Made by a program: the position numbers and the translations under genes
Notes under the pieces: generated by a model
Seen by the model: only the letters and a program-made list of their open reading frames with translations
Told to the model about the DNA's origin: nothing
Database searches by the model: none
Shown: piece by piece, positions 46,650 through 54,719 of the stretch
Numbering within the stretch: the first letter of the stretch is position 1
How the letters are laid out: each line of letters opens with the position of its first letter
From: Minicystis rosea
Lineage (GTDB): Bacteria; Myxococcota_A; Polyangia; Polyangiales; Polyangiaceae
Direction: 5' to 3'
DNA: 64,000 nt
Assembly (NCBI GenBank): GCA_001931535.1
Contig: CP016211.1
Location: 5,315,573-5,379,572, forward strand

Positions 46650-49600
46650 GTGGATCCCGAAGACGACACCCGCCCCGAGCTGCCCACCGAAGCCGATCGC
46701 GAAGACGCGAGCGGCGGCGGCAGCGATGTGACCTCGTCGTCGTCCTCGCTCGCGTTCCTGCGCGCCGTCGCCCGCGCGCCCGAGGTCGTCCCGGTCACGC
46801 CGGCGGACGTCGACGAGAGCGGCGCGCTCTTGGCCGCGGGTGAGGATCCGCCGCGCTTCGAGCTCCGCCGGAGGCTCGGGAGCGGCGGGTTCGGCACGGT
46901 GTACGAGGCCGCCGATCGCAAGCGCGGCGCGACCTGCGCGCTCAAGGTGCTGCGGCGCACGGACGCGCAGGCCATCTACCTCTTCAAGCAGGAGTTCCGA
47001 TCGCTCGCGGGCATCGTGCACCCGCGCCTCGTGCGGCTCGACGAGCTGCACCAGGACGGCCAGCGCTGGTTCTTCACGATGGAGCTCATCGCGGGGCGCG
47101 ACGTGATCGCGCACGTGCGTGACGGGGATCGCGTCGACGTGGCGCGCGTGCGCCTCGCGTTCCAGGAGATCACGGAGGGCCTCGCGTTCTTGCACGAGGC
47201 CGGCAAGCTCCATCGGGACGTGAAGCCCTCGAACGTGATGGTCGACGACGCCGGCGCGGTGAAGATCCTCGATTTCGGGCTCGTCGCGGATCTCGACGAC
47301 ACCGCGCCCGCCGCGCGCATCGCCGGCACCCCGAGCTACATGGCGCCGGAGCAGGCTGCCGGCGTTCCGATCGGACCGGCCGCGGACTTCTATGCGGTGG
47401 GCGTGATGCTGTGTCAGGCGCTGACCGGGAAGCTGCCCGCGCGGGACGCGGCCACTTCGCCGCGCGCGATTGCGCCCGACATGCCGGAGGATCTCGATCG
47501 GCTGTGCCGCGATCTGCTCGCGCCGGACCCGGCGACGCGGCCCACCGCAAGTGAGATCATCGCGCGGATCCAGGGCCAGCGCGAGCCCGCGACGATGTCG
47601 CGAAGGCCGCCGGCGGCGCCGTTCGTCGGACGCGATCGCGAGCTCGAGCAGCTCGGTTCGGCGCTCGCGGAAGCACGCGCCGGGCAAACGGTGGTCGCGC
47701 TGGTGCGCGGATCGTCGGGGATCGGGAAGAGCGCGCTGGTGCAGCGGTTCCTCGAATCGATCGCTGACGACAAGGCCGTCCTCCCGCTCGCGGGCCGCTG
47801 TTTCCAGCAGGAGTCGGTGCCGTACAAAGCGCTCGACAGCGTGATCGATGCGCTCGGGCGGCGCCTCGGACAGGCGACGGCCGAGGAGACCGAAGCGTGG
47901 ATCCCGCGCGAGGCGGCCGCGCTCGGACGCGTGTTCCCCGTGCTCCGGCAAGTGCCGGCGATCGCCGTCGCCGCGCACACCGACGAGGACGAGAGCGAGA
48001 TCGAGGTGCGGCACCGCGCGTTCGCTGCCCTTCGAGAGCTCGTCGCGCGCGTGGCGCGGGCGCGCACGCCGGTGATCACCGTCGACGACGTGCAATGGGG
48101 CGACCTCGACAGCGTCGCGTTGCTCGTCGAGCTGATTCGCCCACCGGCGGCGCCGCCGCTGCTCGTGATCGCGTCGTATCGCGCCGAAGAAGCGGCCACG
48201 AGCCCCGTGCTTCGCGCCTTGCAGACCGCGCTCCGAGGCGAGCTCGAAGGCGGTGTGCTCGTGCGCGAGATCGACGTGGGCGCGCTGCCGCCCGCCGACG
48301 CCGAGGCGCTCGCGGTCGCGGTGCTCGCCGGCGTGGAGGGCGCGGATCGGGATCGCGCCAAGCGGATCGCCGCCGAAGCGCATCACAGCCCATTCTTCAT
48401 TCACGAGCTGGCGCGCCTCCCCGATGATCTCGGCGGCGCGCGCGAGGGTGAGGCCGTCGATTTGGGAGCGCGGATCTCCGCGCGCCTCGCGCGGCTCCCC
48501 GAGCCCGCGCGAAGGTTGCTCGAAGTGGTGGCCGTCGCAGGAAATCCCGTGTCGCGCGTGATCGCAGCGCGGGCGGCGCAGGGCGAAGGCGAGGCGCTCG
48601 ACGAGCCCGAGGCCATCTCCCTCCTCGTGGCCGGACGCGCGCTCCGCGTGCAGGACGCACGCGATCGCGAGGAGCTGCTGCCCTATCACGATCGCATCCG
48701 CGAAGCGGTCGTCGCCGCGCTCCCGGACGCGCGCCGGCGCGAGCACCATCACCGCCTCGCGCGCGCGCTCCAAGCGGCGGAGAACGCCGAGCCTTCGCTG
48801 CTCGTCCATCACCTTCGGGAAGCTGGCCTCGCCGAGGAAGCCGCGACCTATGCGCTGGCTGCGGCCGAACAGGCACGCGCCGCGCTCGCGTTCGATCAAG
48901 CGGCGCGCTACTTCCGCGAGGCGCTCACGCCGGGCGCGCTCGACGCGAGCGCGGCACGCGCGGCGCGGATCGGGCTCGCCGCCGCGCTCGCGGGCGCCGG
49001 CCGTCCGCGCGACGCGGCGGCCGCGTACCTCGATTTGGCCGCGCGCGAGGCGCCCCGCGAAGCGCACTCGCATCGCCGCCAAGCGATGCATTTGCTCCTC
49101 GCGGGCGGCTACCTCGACGAGGGGCTCTCCGTGCTCGACGGCGTGCTCGCCGAGCTCGGCATCGCGCGCCCGTCGTCGATCCCGTCCGTGCTCGCCGAGC
49201 TCTTCAGGCTGCGCGCCGCGCTCCGCCGTCGCGGCCTCGATTTCCGCGAGCGCCGCGAGAGCGAAATCCCCGAGCGCCTGCTCCTCGAGGTCGACGCTTG
49301 CTACTCCGCGGCCGCGAGCCTCGGCGTGACCTCGCCGCTCCAGGTCGCGCCCTTCCAGGCGCGGCAGCTGCTCCTCGCGCTCGAGGCCGGCGAGCCGAGC
49401 CGCGTCGCGCGCGCCTTGACGCTCGAGTCGATCCAACTCGCGCTCCGCGCCGGCCATCGCGACGATGGGCTCGGCGACGATCTCCTCCAGCGCATCGAAC
49501 AGATCGCCGCGCGGCCGGATTTCCCGGAGGCGCAATACTTCCTCAGGCTCGCGCGCAGCATCGGCACGTTCCTCCGGGGTGATGTCGAGCGCGCCGAGCC

Positions 49601-50423
49601 GCTCCTCCGCGCATCGATCGCCGAGCTCGGCGCCCACCGCTCCGGGGGCGGGAGCGGCGTCGACCTCGCCAACGCGCTGCTCGCCACCACGCTGTGGGCC
49701 CGCGGCAAGATCCCCGATCTCGCCGCCGTGACGGCCGATCTCCTCGCCGACGCGCGCGAGCGCGGCAACCGCTACCGCGAGACGATGATCCGCCTGAGCA
49801 CGGTCTACCTGCTCGATCTCGCGGCCGGCCGCCCCGACGCGGCCCGCGCCACGCTCGAAGCCGCCATGGCGCGCTGGCCGCGCGCCGGCGATCACATCCA
49901 ACACCAACGCGAGCGCTTCGCACGCGCGCAGATCGCGCTCTACCAAGGCGATGGTCCCGAGGCGCTCCGCGTGCTCGCAGCCGGCATCCCTTCGCTCTTC
50001 GGATCGGGCGTCGTCCTCCTCCCCGTGCTGCGGGCCCAGATCCACCACCTGCGCGCGGTCGCCGCCCTCGCGGTCGCGACGCGTGGCGGCCTCGCCGCGC
50101 GCGGCCTGCATGCCCTCGCGCTGCGCGACGCCCGCGCCCTCGAACGCTGCCCCGTGCGCTGGTGCCCGCCCGTGGGCTGGATGATCCGCGCCGGCGTGGC
50201 CGCGCAGCGCGGCCGCATGGCGGAGGCCGTCGATCGCTTCAGCGCCGCCGAGGCGGAGCTCGATCGCGTCGGCATGTCACTCTACGCGGCCGTCGCCAAG
50301 CGCAGGCGTGGCACCAGCATCGGCGGCACCGAGGGCGCGGCGCTCGTCGCCGCGACCGATGCCTGGATGAAGGCCCGCACCATCCAGGATCCCGCGCGCG
50401 TCTCCGCCACGCTCGCCGGTTGA
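46650..50423 (+). CDS. Ser/Thr protein kinase with AAA-type ATPase and TPR regions
   Basis: A 1257-residue cytoplasmic protein. The N-terminal ~65 residues are acidic and low-complexity. The kinase domain (about 70-310) shows LGSGGFGTVYEA, CALKVL, HRDVKPSN, DFGLVAD and the activation segment GTPSYMAPEQ. The ATPase (about 335-660) begins FVGRDRELEQL with Walker A GSSGIGKSAL and Walker B VITVDDVQWGD. The rest is helical and TPR-like. The architecture parallels the 1305-residue kinase but lacks the cyclase-like part. The GTG at 46650 has AGGA upstream; a GTG at 46620 is possible. It is convergent with an ECF sigma factor, which may be its phosphorylation target. Confidence 0.92.
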   Translation: MDPEDDTRPELPTEADREDASGGGSDVTSSSSSLAFLRAVARAPEVVPVTPADVDESGALLAAGEDPPRFELRRRLGSGGFGTVYEAADRKRGATCALKVLRRTDAQAIYLFKQEFRSLAGIVHPRLVRLDELHQDGQRWFFTMELIAGRDVIAHVRDGDRVDVARVRLAFQEITEGLAFLHEAGKLHRDVKPSNVMVDDAGAVKILDFGLVADLDDTAPAARIAGTPSYMAPEQAAGVPIGPAADFYAVGVMLCQALTGKLPARDAATSPRAIAPDMPEDLDRLCRDLLAPDPATRPTASEIIARIQGQREPATMSRRPPAAPFVGRDRELEQLGSALAEARAGQTVVALVRGSSGIGKSALVQRFLESIADDKAVLPLAGRCFQQESVPYKALDSVIDALGRRLGQATAEETEAWIPREAAALGRVFPVLRQVPAIAVAAHTDEDESEIEVRHRAFAALRELVARVARARTPVITVDDVQWGDLDSVALLVELIRPPAAPPLLVIASYRAEEAATSPVLRALQTALRGELEGGVLVREIDVGALPPADAEALAVAVLAGVEGADRDRAKRIAAEAHHSPFFIHELARLPDDLGGAREGEAVDLGARISARLARLPEPARRLLEVVAVAGNPVSRVIAARAAQGEGEALDEPEAISLLVAGRALRVQDARDREELLPYHDRIREAVVAALPDARRREHHHRLARALQAAENAEPSLLVHHLREAGLAEEAATYALAAAEQARAALAFDQAARYFREALTPGALDASAARAARIGLAAALAGAGRPRDAAAAYLDLAAREAPREAHSHRRQAMHLLLAGGYLDEGLSVLDGVLAELGIARPSSIPSVLAELFRLRAALRRRGLDFRERRESEIPERLLLEVDACYSAAASLGVTSPLQVAPFQARQLLLALEAGEPSRVARALTLESIQLALRAGHRDDGLGDDLLQRIEQIAARPDFPEAQYFLRLARSIGTFLRGDVERAEPLLRASIAELGAHRSGGGSGVDLANALLATTLWARGKIPDLAAVTADLLADARERGNRYRETMIRLSTVYLLDLAAGRPDAARATLEAAMARWPRAGDHIQHQRERFARAQIALYQGDGPEALRVLAAGIPSLFGSGVVLLPVLRAQIHHLRAVAALAVATRGGLAARGLHALALRDARALERCPVRWCPPVGWMIRAGVAAQRGRMAEAVDRFSAAEAELDRVGMSLYAAVAKRRRGTSIGGTEGAALVAATDAWMKARTIQDPARVSATLAG

Positions 50424-50508
50424 TCTCGATGGCCCGCAAGCGGCCCCGACCCTGGGCCTGATCACCGCGAGGTCACACGCCGCAACGACCGCGGATCACG
50501 AGCGAGGC

Positions 50509-51144
50509 TCACGCGTCGCCGAGAAGCCCGGCCCGCCGCCCCGCCTCGACCAGCTCTTCCTTCACGATCTGGAATCGCTTGCGCAGCCGCTGCGCCTCGC
50601 GCGTGAGCGCCGTCGCGTCGCCGCTCGCTTCCTCGCCGAGCATCACGCGCGCCACGTCCTTCCACTCGAGCCCTTTGTCGAGCCGCAGCACGAGGAGCAT
50701 CCGATCGTCCGGCGCCAACGCGTCGCGCAGCTCCTCCAGCTTGCTCTTGGCCTCGGTGCGCAGGTACGGCCGCGTCTCCGTGCGCACCTGCTGCTCGATG
50801 GCGCTGAGCTCGGTGGTCTGCAGGTTGGGCCGCACCCGCCGCTCCCGCGCGCGTTTGTCGCGCGCGTAGTTGCTCGCGGCGTTGCGCGCGTTGGCGTAGG
50901 CGAAGGTGCGGAGCGAGCAGGCCCACCCGAACTTCGGCAAGCCGCGCAGGATGCGCTCGCACCACAGCGAGAACACATCGTCCGCGTCGTCCTCGCGCCG
51001 GAGGAAGGCGTGAAGGAAACCGAGGATCTCCGGCCCATAGCCACGAACGGCGATCTCGGCGGCCTTCGTCATGGCGCCGCCTTCGCATTGCGCGCGCACC
51101 TCGCGCTCGACCTGCTCTCGTTCGACCGACATCTGCGGGAGCAT
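50509..51144 (-). CDS. ECF-type RNA polymerase sigma factor, kinase-associated type
   Basis: A 211-residue sigma factor. Region 2 reads LGFLHAFLRREDDADDVFSLWCERILRGLPKF then SLRTFAYANARNAASNYARDK. Region 4 is more divergent (LAPDDRMLLVLRLDKGLEWKD, LTREAQRLRKRFQIVKEELV). No anti-sigma gene is adjacent. The pattern (FSxxCE..L..L..F..) recalls ECF groups regulated by Ser/Thr kinases, and a kinase gene is convergent 85 bases away. ATG 51144 has GAGGG upstream and is preferred over ATG 51132. Promoter targets are unknown. Confidence 0.83.
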   Translation of the reverse strand: MLPQMSVEREQVEREVRAQCEGGAMTKAAEIAVRGYGPEILGFLHAFLRREDDADDVFSLWCERILRGLPKFGWACSLRTFAYANARNAASNYARDKRARERRVRPNLQTTELSAIEQQVRTETRPYLRTEAKSKLEELRDALAPDDRMLLVLRLDKGLEWKDVARVMLGEEASGDATALTREAQRLRKRFQIVKEELVEAGRRAGLLGDA

Positions 51145-51206
51145 GTTATCACCCTCGAAGCCGTCGCCGTACGCCGGCGATTCACGACGAAAAGCACCGG
51201 GGAATC

Positions 51207-51749
51207 ATGGGCTGCGACATCCATCTCTTCGTCGAGCACGGCGTGGACGCCGGCCCATTCTGCGCGCTCGCGGACGGGGCCTTTCTCCTTCCCCGCGATT
51301 ACGCCCTCTTCGCCGCGCTCGCCGGTGTGCGCGCCGCAGCGTCCTTCGTGCCATTGCATTCTCCGCGCGGCCTCCCGGCCGATGTCAGTCAAGAGGTGTC
51401 GGCTCGCTATTTCATCCCGGTCTGGGAAGACGAGCGCGCCCTCGCGTGGGAGGTCGGCGAGCACTACACCCCGGCGCAGGCCGCAGCGCTCGTCGCATCG
51501 GGCGCTTCGCATTGGCTTCCGGAAGGCGTGACCACGCCGTTCCTGCAAAGCACGCATGGATACATCTCCCATCCCGACTGGCACGCTGCGAGCTGGCTCA
51601 CCGCTCGAGAGCTGCGCCTCGCCCTCGACCACGCGAGCTATCCCCTCGAAAGAGCCTCGGACGAATTCCAGGTTCTTTTCCATTACGTCGAAGCCATGGC
51701 CTCGAGGAAGGGCCCCTCGACACGCATCGTGTTTTGGTTCGACAACTGA
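51207..51749 (+). CDS. Conserved protein with phage-like MGCDIH N-terminus
   Basis: A 180-residue soluble protein beginning MGCDIHLFVEHG. An MGCDIH(L/F)-x-V-E start marks a family found in many phages and scattered bacterial genomes, with no known function. The rest (LPRDYALFAALAGVR, GYISHPDWHAASWLTAREL, RIVFWFDN) fits the family length. No other phage gene is nearby, so this may be a domesticated gene. It is divergent from the ECF sigma factor. Confidence 0.8.
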   Translation: MGCDIHLFVEHGVDAGPFCALADGAFLLPRDYALFAALAGVRAAASFVPLHSPRGLPADVSQEVSARYFIPVWEDERALAWEVGEHYTPAQAAALVASGASHWLPEGVTTPFLQSTHGYISHPDWHAASWLTARELRLALDHASYPLERASDEFQVLFHYVEAMASRKGPSTRIVFWFDN

Positions 51750-51990
51750 GATCGTTTGGGCCGCATCGAGATAACGTCCGTTGCCAGACGCCATGTCGTC
51801 CGAGGTTTGGCGTGATGGGCGACAAGCCACCTCCAGATGTCGTGTTCGAGAATGGCATGCTCGTGGATTGGGCTTTGCGGGCGCGAAGGCGCACGGTCGT
51901 GCGAACCGCGTTGCGCAGCATCCATCGATGGGCGTTGCCGACTGCGTCGCGACCGTGGACGGGCGCGCGGCGCTGCGTAGCATGCCCGCG

Positions 51991-52800
51991 ATGACGCGCG
52001 CCGGTGACGAGCCACGATCGACGTTCGAGCTGTCGAAATGGTATCTCGATTGCGTGGGTGAAGGCGGTGATGTCTTCATCGCCTATGCCGCCGAGGTCCG
52101 CTGGCGAGCGCTTTCCCTGCGCTACACGAGCACGCTCGTGCAGCGGGCCGGCCACGCGACGCACATCGAGGCCACGCTGCGATCGGCGCCGCCGCCCGTG
52201 ATCGACGGCGGCGTGCTCACGTGGGCCGCGCCGGCGCTCGACGTCTCGGGACGCTGGGAGGCGCGCGCGCCCGAGGTCCGGGACACGGTGCTGGAAGCGG
52301 ACGACGGCCGGGTCGAATGGCGCTGCTGGATGCCCAAGGCACGCGCGGAAATCGCGCTCGCATCGGGGCCTATTCGCGGGCTCGGCTATGCGGAGCACCT
52401 GACGCTCACGGTGCCTCCTTGGCAGATGCCCATCGACGAGCTGTGGTGGGGGCGATTCCTCTCCGAGGATGCGTCGCTCGTGTGGATCGATTGGCGTGGG
52501 CCGCACACGCGGCACGTGGTGTTTCTCGACGGCGAAGCGCGCGGCCCGGCGCACATCGACGAGCGCGGCCTCGCGACCGCGGACGGCGCCGTGCGCCTCG
52601 CGCTCACCGAGCCGCGCGTGCTCCGCGAAGGCGCGCTCGGCAAGACGGCGCTCGCCATCCTCCCCGCGGTGGACGCGGTGCTCCCGGTGCGCATCCTCGC
52701 GACCGAGGAGCGCAAGTGGGTCGCGCGCGGGACGCTCGATCGCGACGGTCACCACAGTGAAGGCTGGGTGATCCACGAGGTGGTCCGCTGGCCATGTTGA
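51991..52800 (+). CDS. Lipocalin-like (AttH/CrtC-type) protein coupled to lipid-enzyme fusion
   Basis: A 269-residue protein without signal peptide. The sequence resembles the AttH/CrtC (hydroxyneurosporene synthase-type) lipocalin fold: FIAYAAEVRWRALSLRY, VEWRCWMPKARAEIALAS, GLGYAEHLTLTVPPW, WWGRFLSEDASLVWIDWRG and HVVFLDGEARG. In CrtC-type enzymes this fold hydrates carotenoids or binds lipids. The stop overlaps the start of the downstream membrane enzyme by seven bases, so they are translated together. ATG 51991 or 51982 are the likely starts. The activity is unknown; a role handling a hydrophobic substrate for the fusion enzyme is inference. Confidence 0.72.
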   Translation: MTRAGDEPRSTFELSKWYLDCVGEGGDVFIAYAAEVRWRALSLRYTSTLVQRAGHATHIEATLRSAPPPVIDGGVLTWAAPALDVSGRWEARAPEVRDTVLEADDGRVEWRCWMPKARAEIALASGPIRGLGYAEHLTLTVPPWQMPIDELWWGRFLSEDASLVWIDWRGPHTRHVVFLDGEARGPAHIDERGLATADGAVRLALTEPRVLREGALGKTALAILPAVDAVLPVRILATEERKWVARGTLDRDGHHSEGWVIHEVVRWPC

Positions 52801-54719
52801 AGGGAGCTCTCGGCAAGATCCTCTACGGTGCGCTCTTCGTCGTCGCGCTGCCGGCCGCGCTCCTCGGCTGGGTGCACGCGACGGCCGACATCGTGAACGT
52901 GCCGGTGCCGGAGGCGAAGAGCGCGGGCGCCGTCTTCGCGGGGCTCGGTGTGCTGCTCGTCCTCGGTGGATGGCACGCGCTCTACCGGCAGGGCGGCGGG
53001 CTGCCCATGAACGCCTTCCCGCCGCCGCGCTACGTCACGCGCGGCGTGTACGCCGTCGTCGCGCACCCGATCTACGTCGGCGCGTGCGTGTTCTGCTTCG
53101 GCCTCTCGCTCGCGGTGGGCTCGTCGGGTGGCTTCTGGCTCGCGTCACCGGCGATGGTGCTCGCCAGCACGGCGCTCGTCTTCGGCTACGAACGCCAGGA
53201 TCTTCAGGCCCGCTTCGGCGACGTCGGCGCGCGCCCCTGGCTCTCGCTCGCGCCCGACGACGACGCGCCCCCGACGCTCGCCGAGCGCCTCGCGCTCTAC
53301 CCGATGGTGATCCTGCTCTGGGGCGCGCTCTACGAGGCCGTCGCCGCGGCCGGCGTCCCCCGCGATGCGATCTCCACGGTCACGCGCTTCGAGGCGACGG
53401 TCCCCGTGATCGAGCAGACGGAGGCCATCTACGCGCTCACCTATCCCTTCGTGTTGCTGGCGCCGTTCATGGCCCGCGCGCGTCGTGATCTGCGGGCGTT
53501 CGCCGTCTTCGGCCTCGTGGCGAGCGCGCTCATTTTCCCGCTCTATCTCGCGCTCCCGCTGGTCTCGCCGCCGCGTCCCTTCATGCCGGCGGGCGCGCTC
53601 GGGCACGTGCTCGCGCTGGAGCGCGCCCTCGATACGCCGACGTGCGCGTTCCCGTCGTTCCACGTGGTGTGGGCGTTCATCGCGGCGAACGCGTGGGCCT
53701 CGCGCTTCCCGCGCGCCAAGATCGCGCTCTCGATGTTCGCGCTCGCCGTCGCCGCGAGCTGCTTCACCACCGGCATGCACTCGCTCGCCGACATCGCCGG
53801 GGGCATCGTCGCGTATGTCGCCGTGTCGCGCCGGCTCGTCCTCTGGGGCGCGCTCCGCGCCGTCACCGAGCGCATCGCCAACTCTTGGTACGAGGTTCGT
53901 TTCGGCGGCGTGCGCGTGATCAACCACGGCGGCTGGGCGGCGCTGTCGACGTTCGGCGGCTTCGCGATCGTGGGCACGCTCGTCGGGCCGGGACACGTGC
54001 TGTCCATCTTCGTGGCCGGGCTCGCGGGCATCGTCGGCGCCGCGCTGTGGGCGCAGATCATCGAAGGCTCCCCTTCCCTCCTGCGCCCTTACGGCTTCTA
54101 CGGTGGCATGCTCGGCATCACGATCGGATGCATCGCCGCGCCGCTCACGGGCACGAGCACCTGGCTCCTGCTCTCGGCCTTCTGCGTCGCCGGGCCTTGG
54201 ATCCAGGCCGCGGGCCGCGTGCGCTGCCTCGTGCAGGGCTGCTGCCACGGTCACGAGGCGCCGCCCGTCATCGGCATTCGCTACACGCATCCGCGCTCGC
54301 GGGTCGTGCGTCTCTCCACGCTCGGCGGCACGCCCGTCCATCCTACGCCGCTCTATTCGATCCTCTGGAACGTGGTCATCGCGCTCGTGGTCGGCCGCCT
54401 CTGGAGCCTGCACGCGCCGCTCCATTTCATCGGCGGGATCTACCTGATGCTGAACGGCTTCGGCCGCTTCGTCGAAGAGGCTTATCGGGGCGAGCCGCAG
54501 ACGCCGGTCTATGCGCGCCTGCGCTTCTATCAATGGGTGGCGCTGGGCACGGTGCTGCTCGGCGTGATGATCACGGCCGTGCTGTCGAGCGCGCCCGCAC
54601 CTTCTCCGGAGCCGAACGTGACGAGCGTCGTCGTGGCCGTGGTGTTCGGGCTGCTGATGGGGTTCGGCGCCGGCGTCGACTTCCCCGATTCGAACCGGCG
54701 TTTCGCGCGGCTCGTGTGA
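52794..54719 (+). CDS. Three-domain membrane lipid enzyme: methyltransferase-like + PAP2 + Lgt-like
   Basis: A 641-residue polytopic membrane protein joining three lipid-enzyme types. Residues about 40-150 resemble isoprenylcysteine/phospholipid methyltransferases (RYVTRGVYAVVAHPIYVGAC at 79-98; YERQDLQARFGDVGARPW at 132-149). Residues about 160-350 are a PAP2 phosphatase with PSFH at 287-290 and GMHSLADIAGG at 327-337 (His329, Asp333). Residues about 370-610 are Lgt-like: GRVRCLVQGCCHG at 474-486, HPTPLY at 516-521 and GFGRFVEEAYR at 555-565. All three cores are present. It is coupled to the lipocalin-like gene upstream and ends one base before the copper ATPase gene. It may build or modify a lipid or lipid-linked protein in the membrane. 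Confidence 0.82.
   Translation: MLKGALGKILYGALFVVALPAALLGWVHATADIVNVPVPEAKSAGAVFAGLGVLLVLGGWHALYRQGGGLPMNAFPPPRYVTRGVYAVVAHPIYVGACVFCFGLSLAVGSSGGFWLASPAMVLASTALVFGYERQDLQARFGDVGARPWLSLAPDDDAPPTLAERLALYPMVILLWGALYEAVAAAGVPRDAISTVTRFEATVPVIEQTEAIYALTYPFVLLAPFMARARRDLRAFAVFGLVASALIFPLYLALPLVSPPRPFMPAGALGHVLALERALDTPTCAFPSFHVVWAFIAANAWASRFPRAKIALSMFALAVAASCFTTGMHSLADIAGGIVAYVAVSRRLVLWGALRAVTERIANSWYEVRFGGVRVINHGGWAALSTFGGFAIVGTLVGPGHVLSIFVAGLAGIVGAALWAQIIEGSPSLLRPYGFYGGMLGITIGCIAAPLTGTSTWLLLSAFCVAGPWIQAAGRVRCLVQGCCHGHEAPPVIGIRYTHPRSRVVRLSTLGGTPVHPTPLYSILWNVVIALVVGRLWSLHAPLHFIGGIYLMLNGFGRFVEEAYRGEPQTPVYARLRFYQWVALGTVLLGVMITAVLSSAPAPSPEPNVTSVVVAVVFGLLMGFGAGVDFPDSNRRFARLV

Noticed and set aside
46503..50111. 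1202-codon open frame on the minus strand opposite the second kinase
   Set aside because: Its sequence is Arg/Ala/Glu-rich and shows no domain, whereas the plus strand has full kinase and ATPase motifs.
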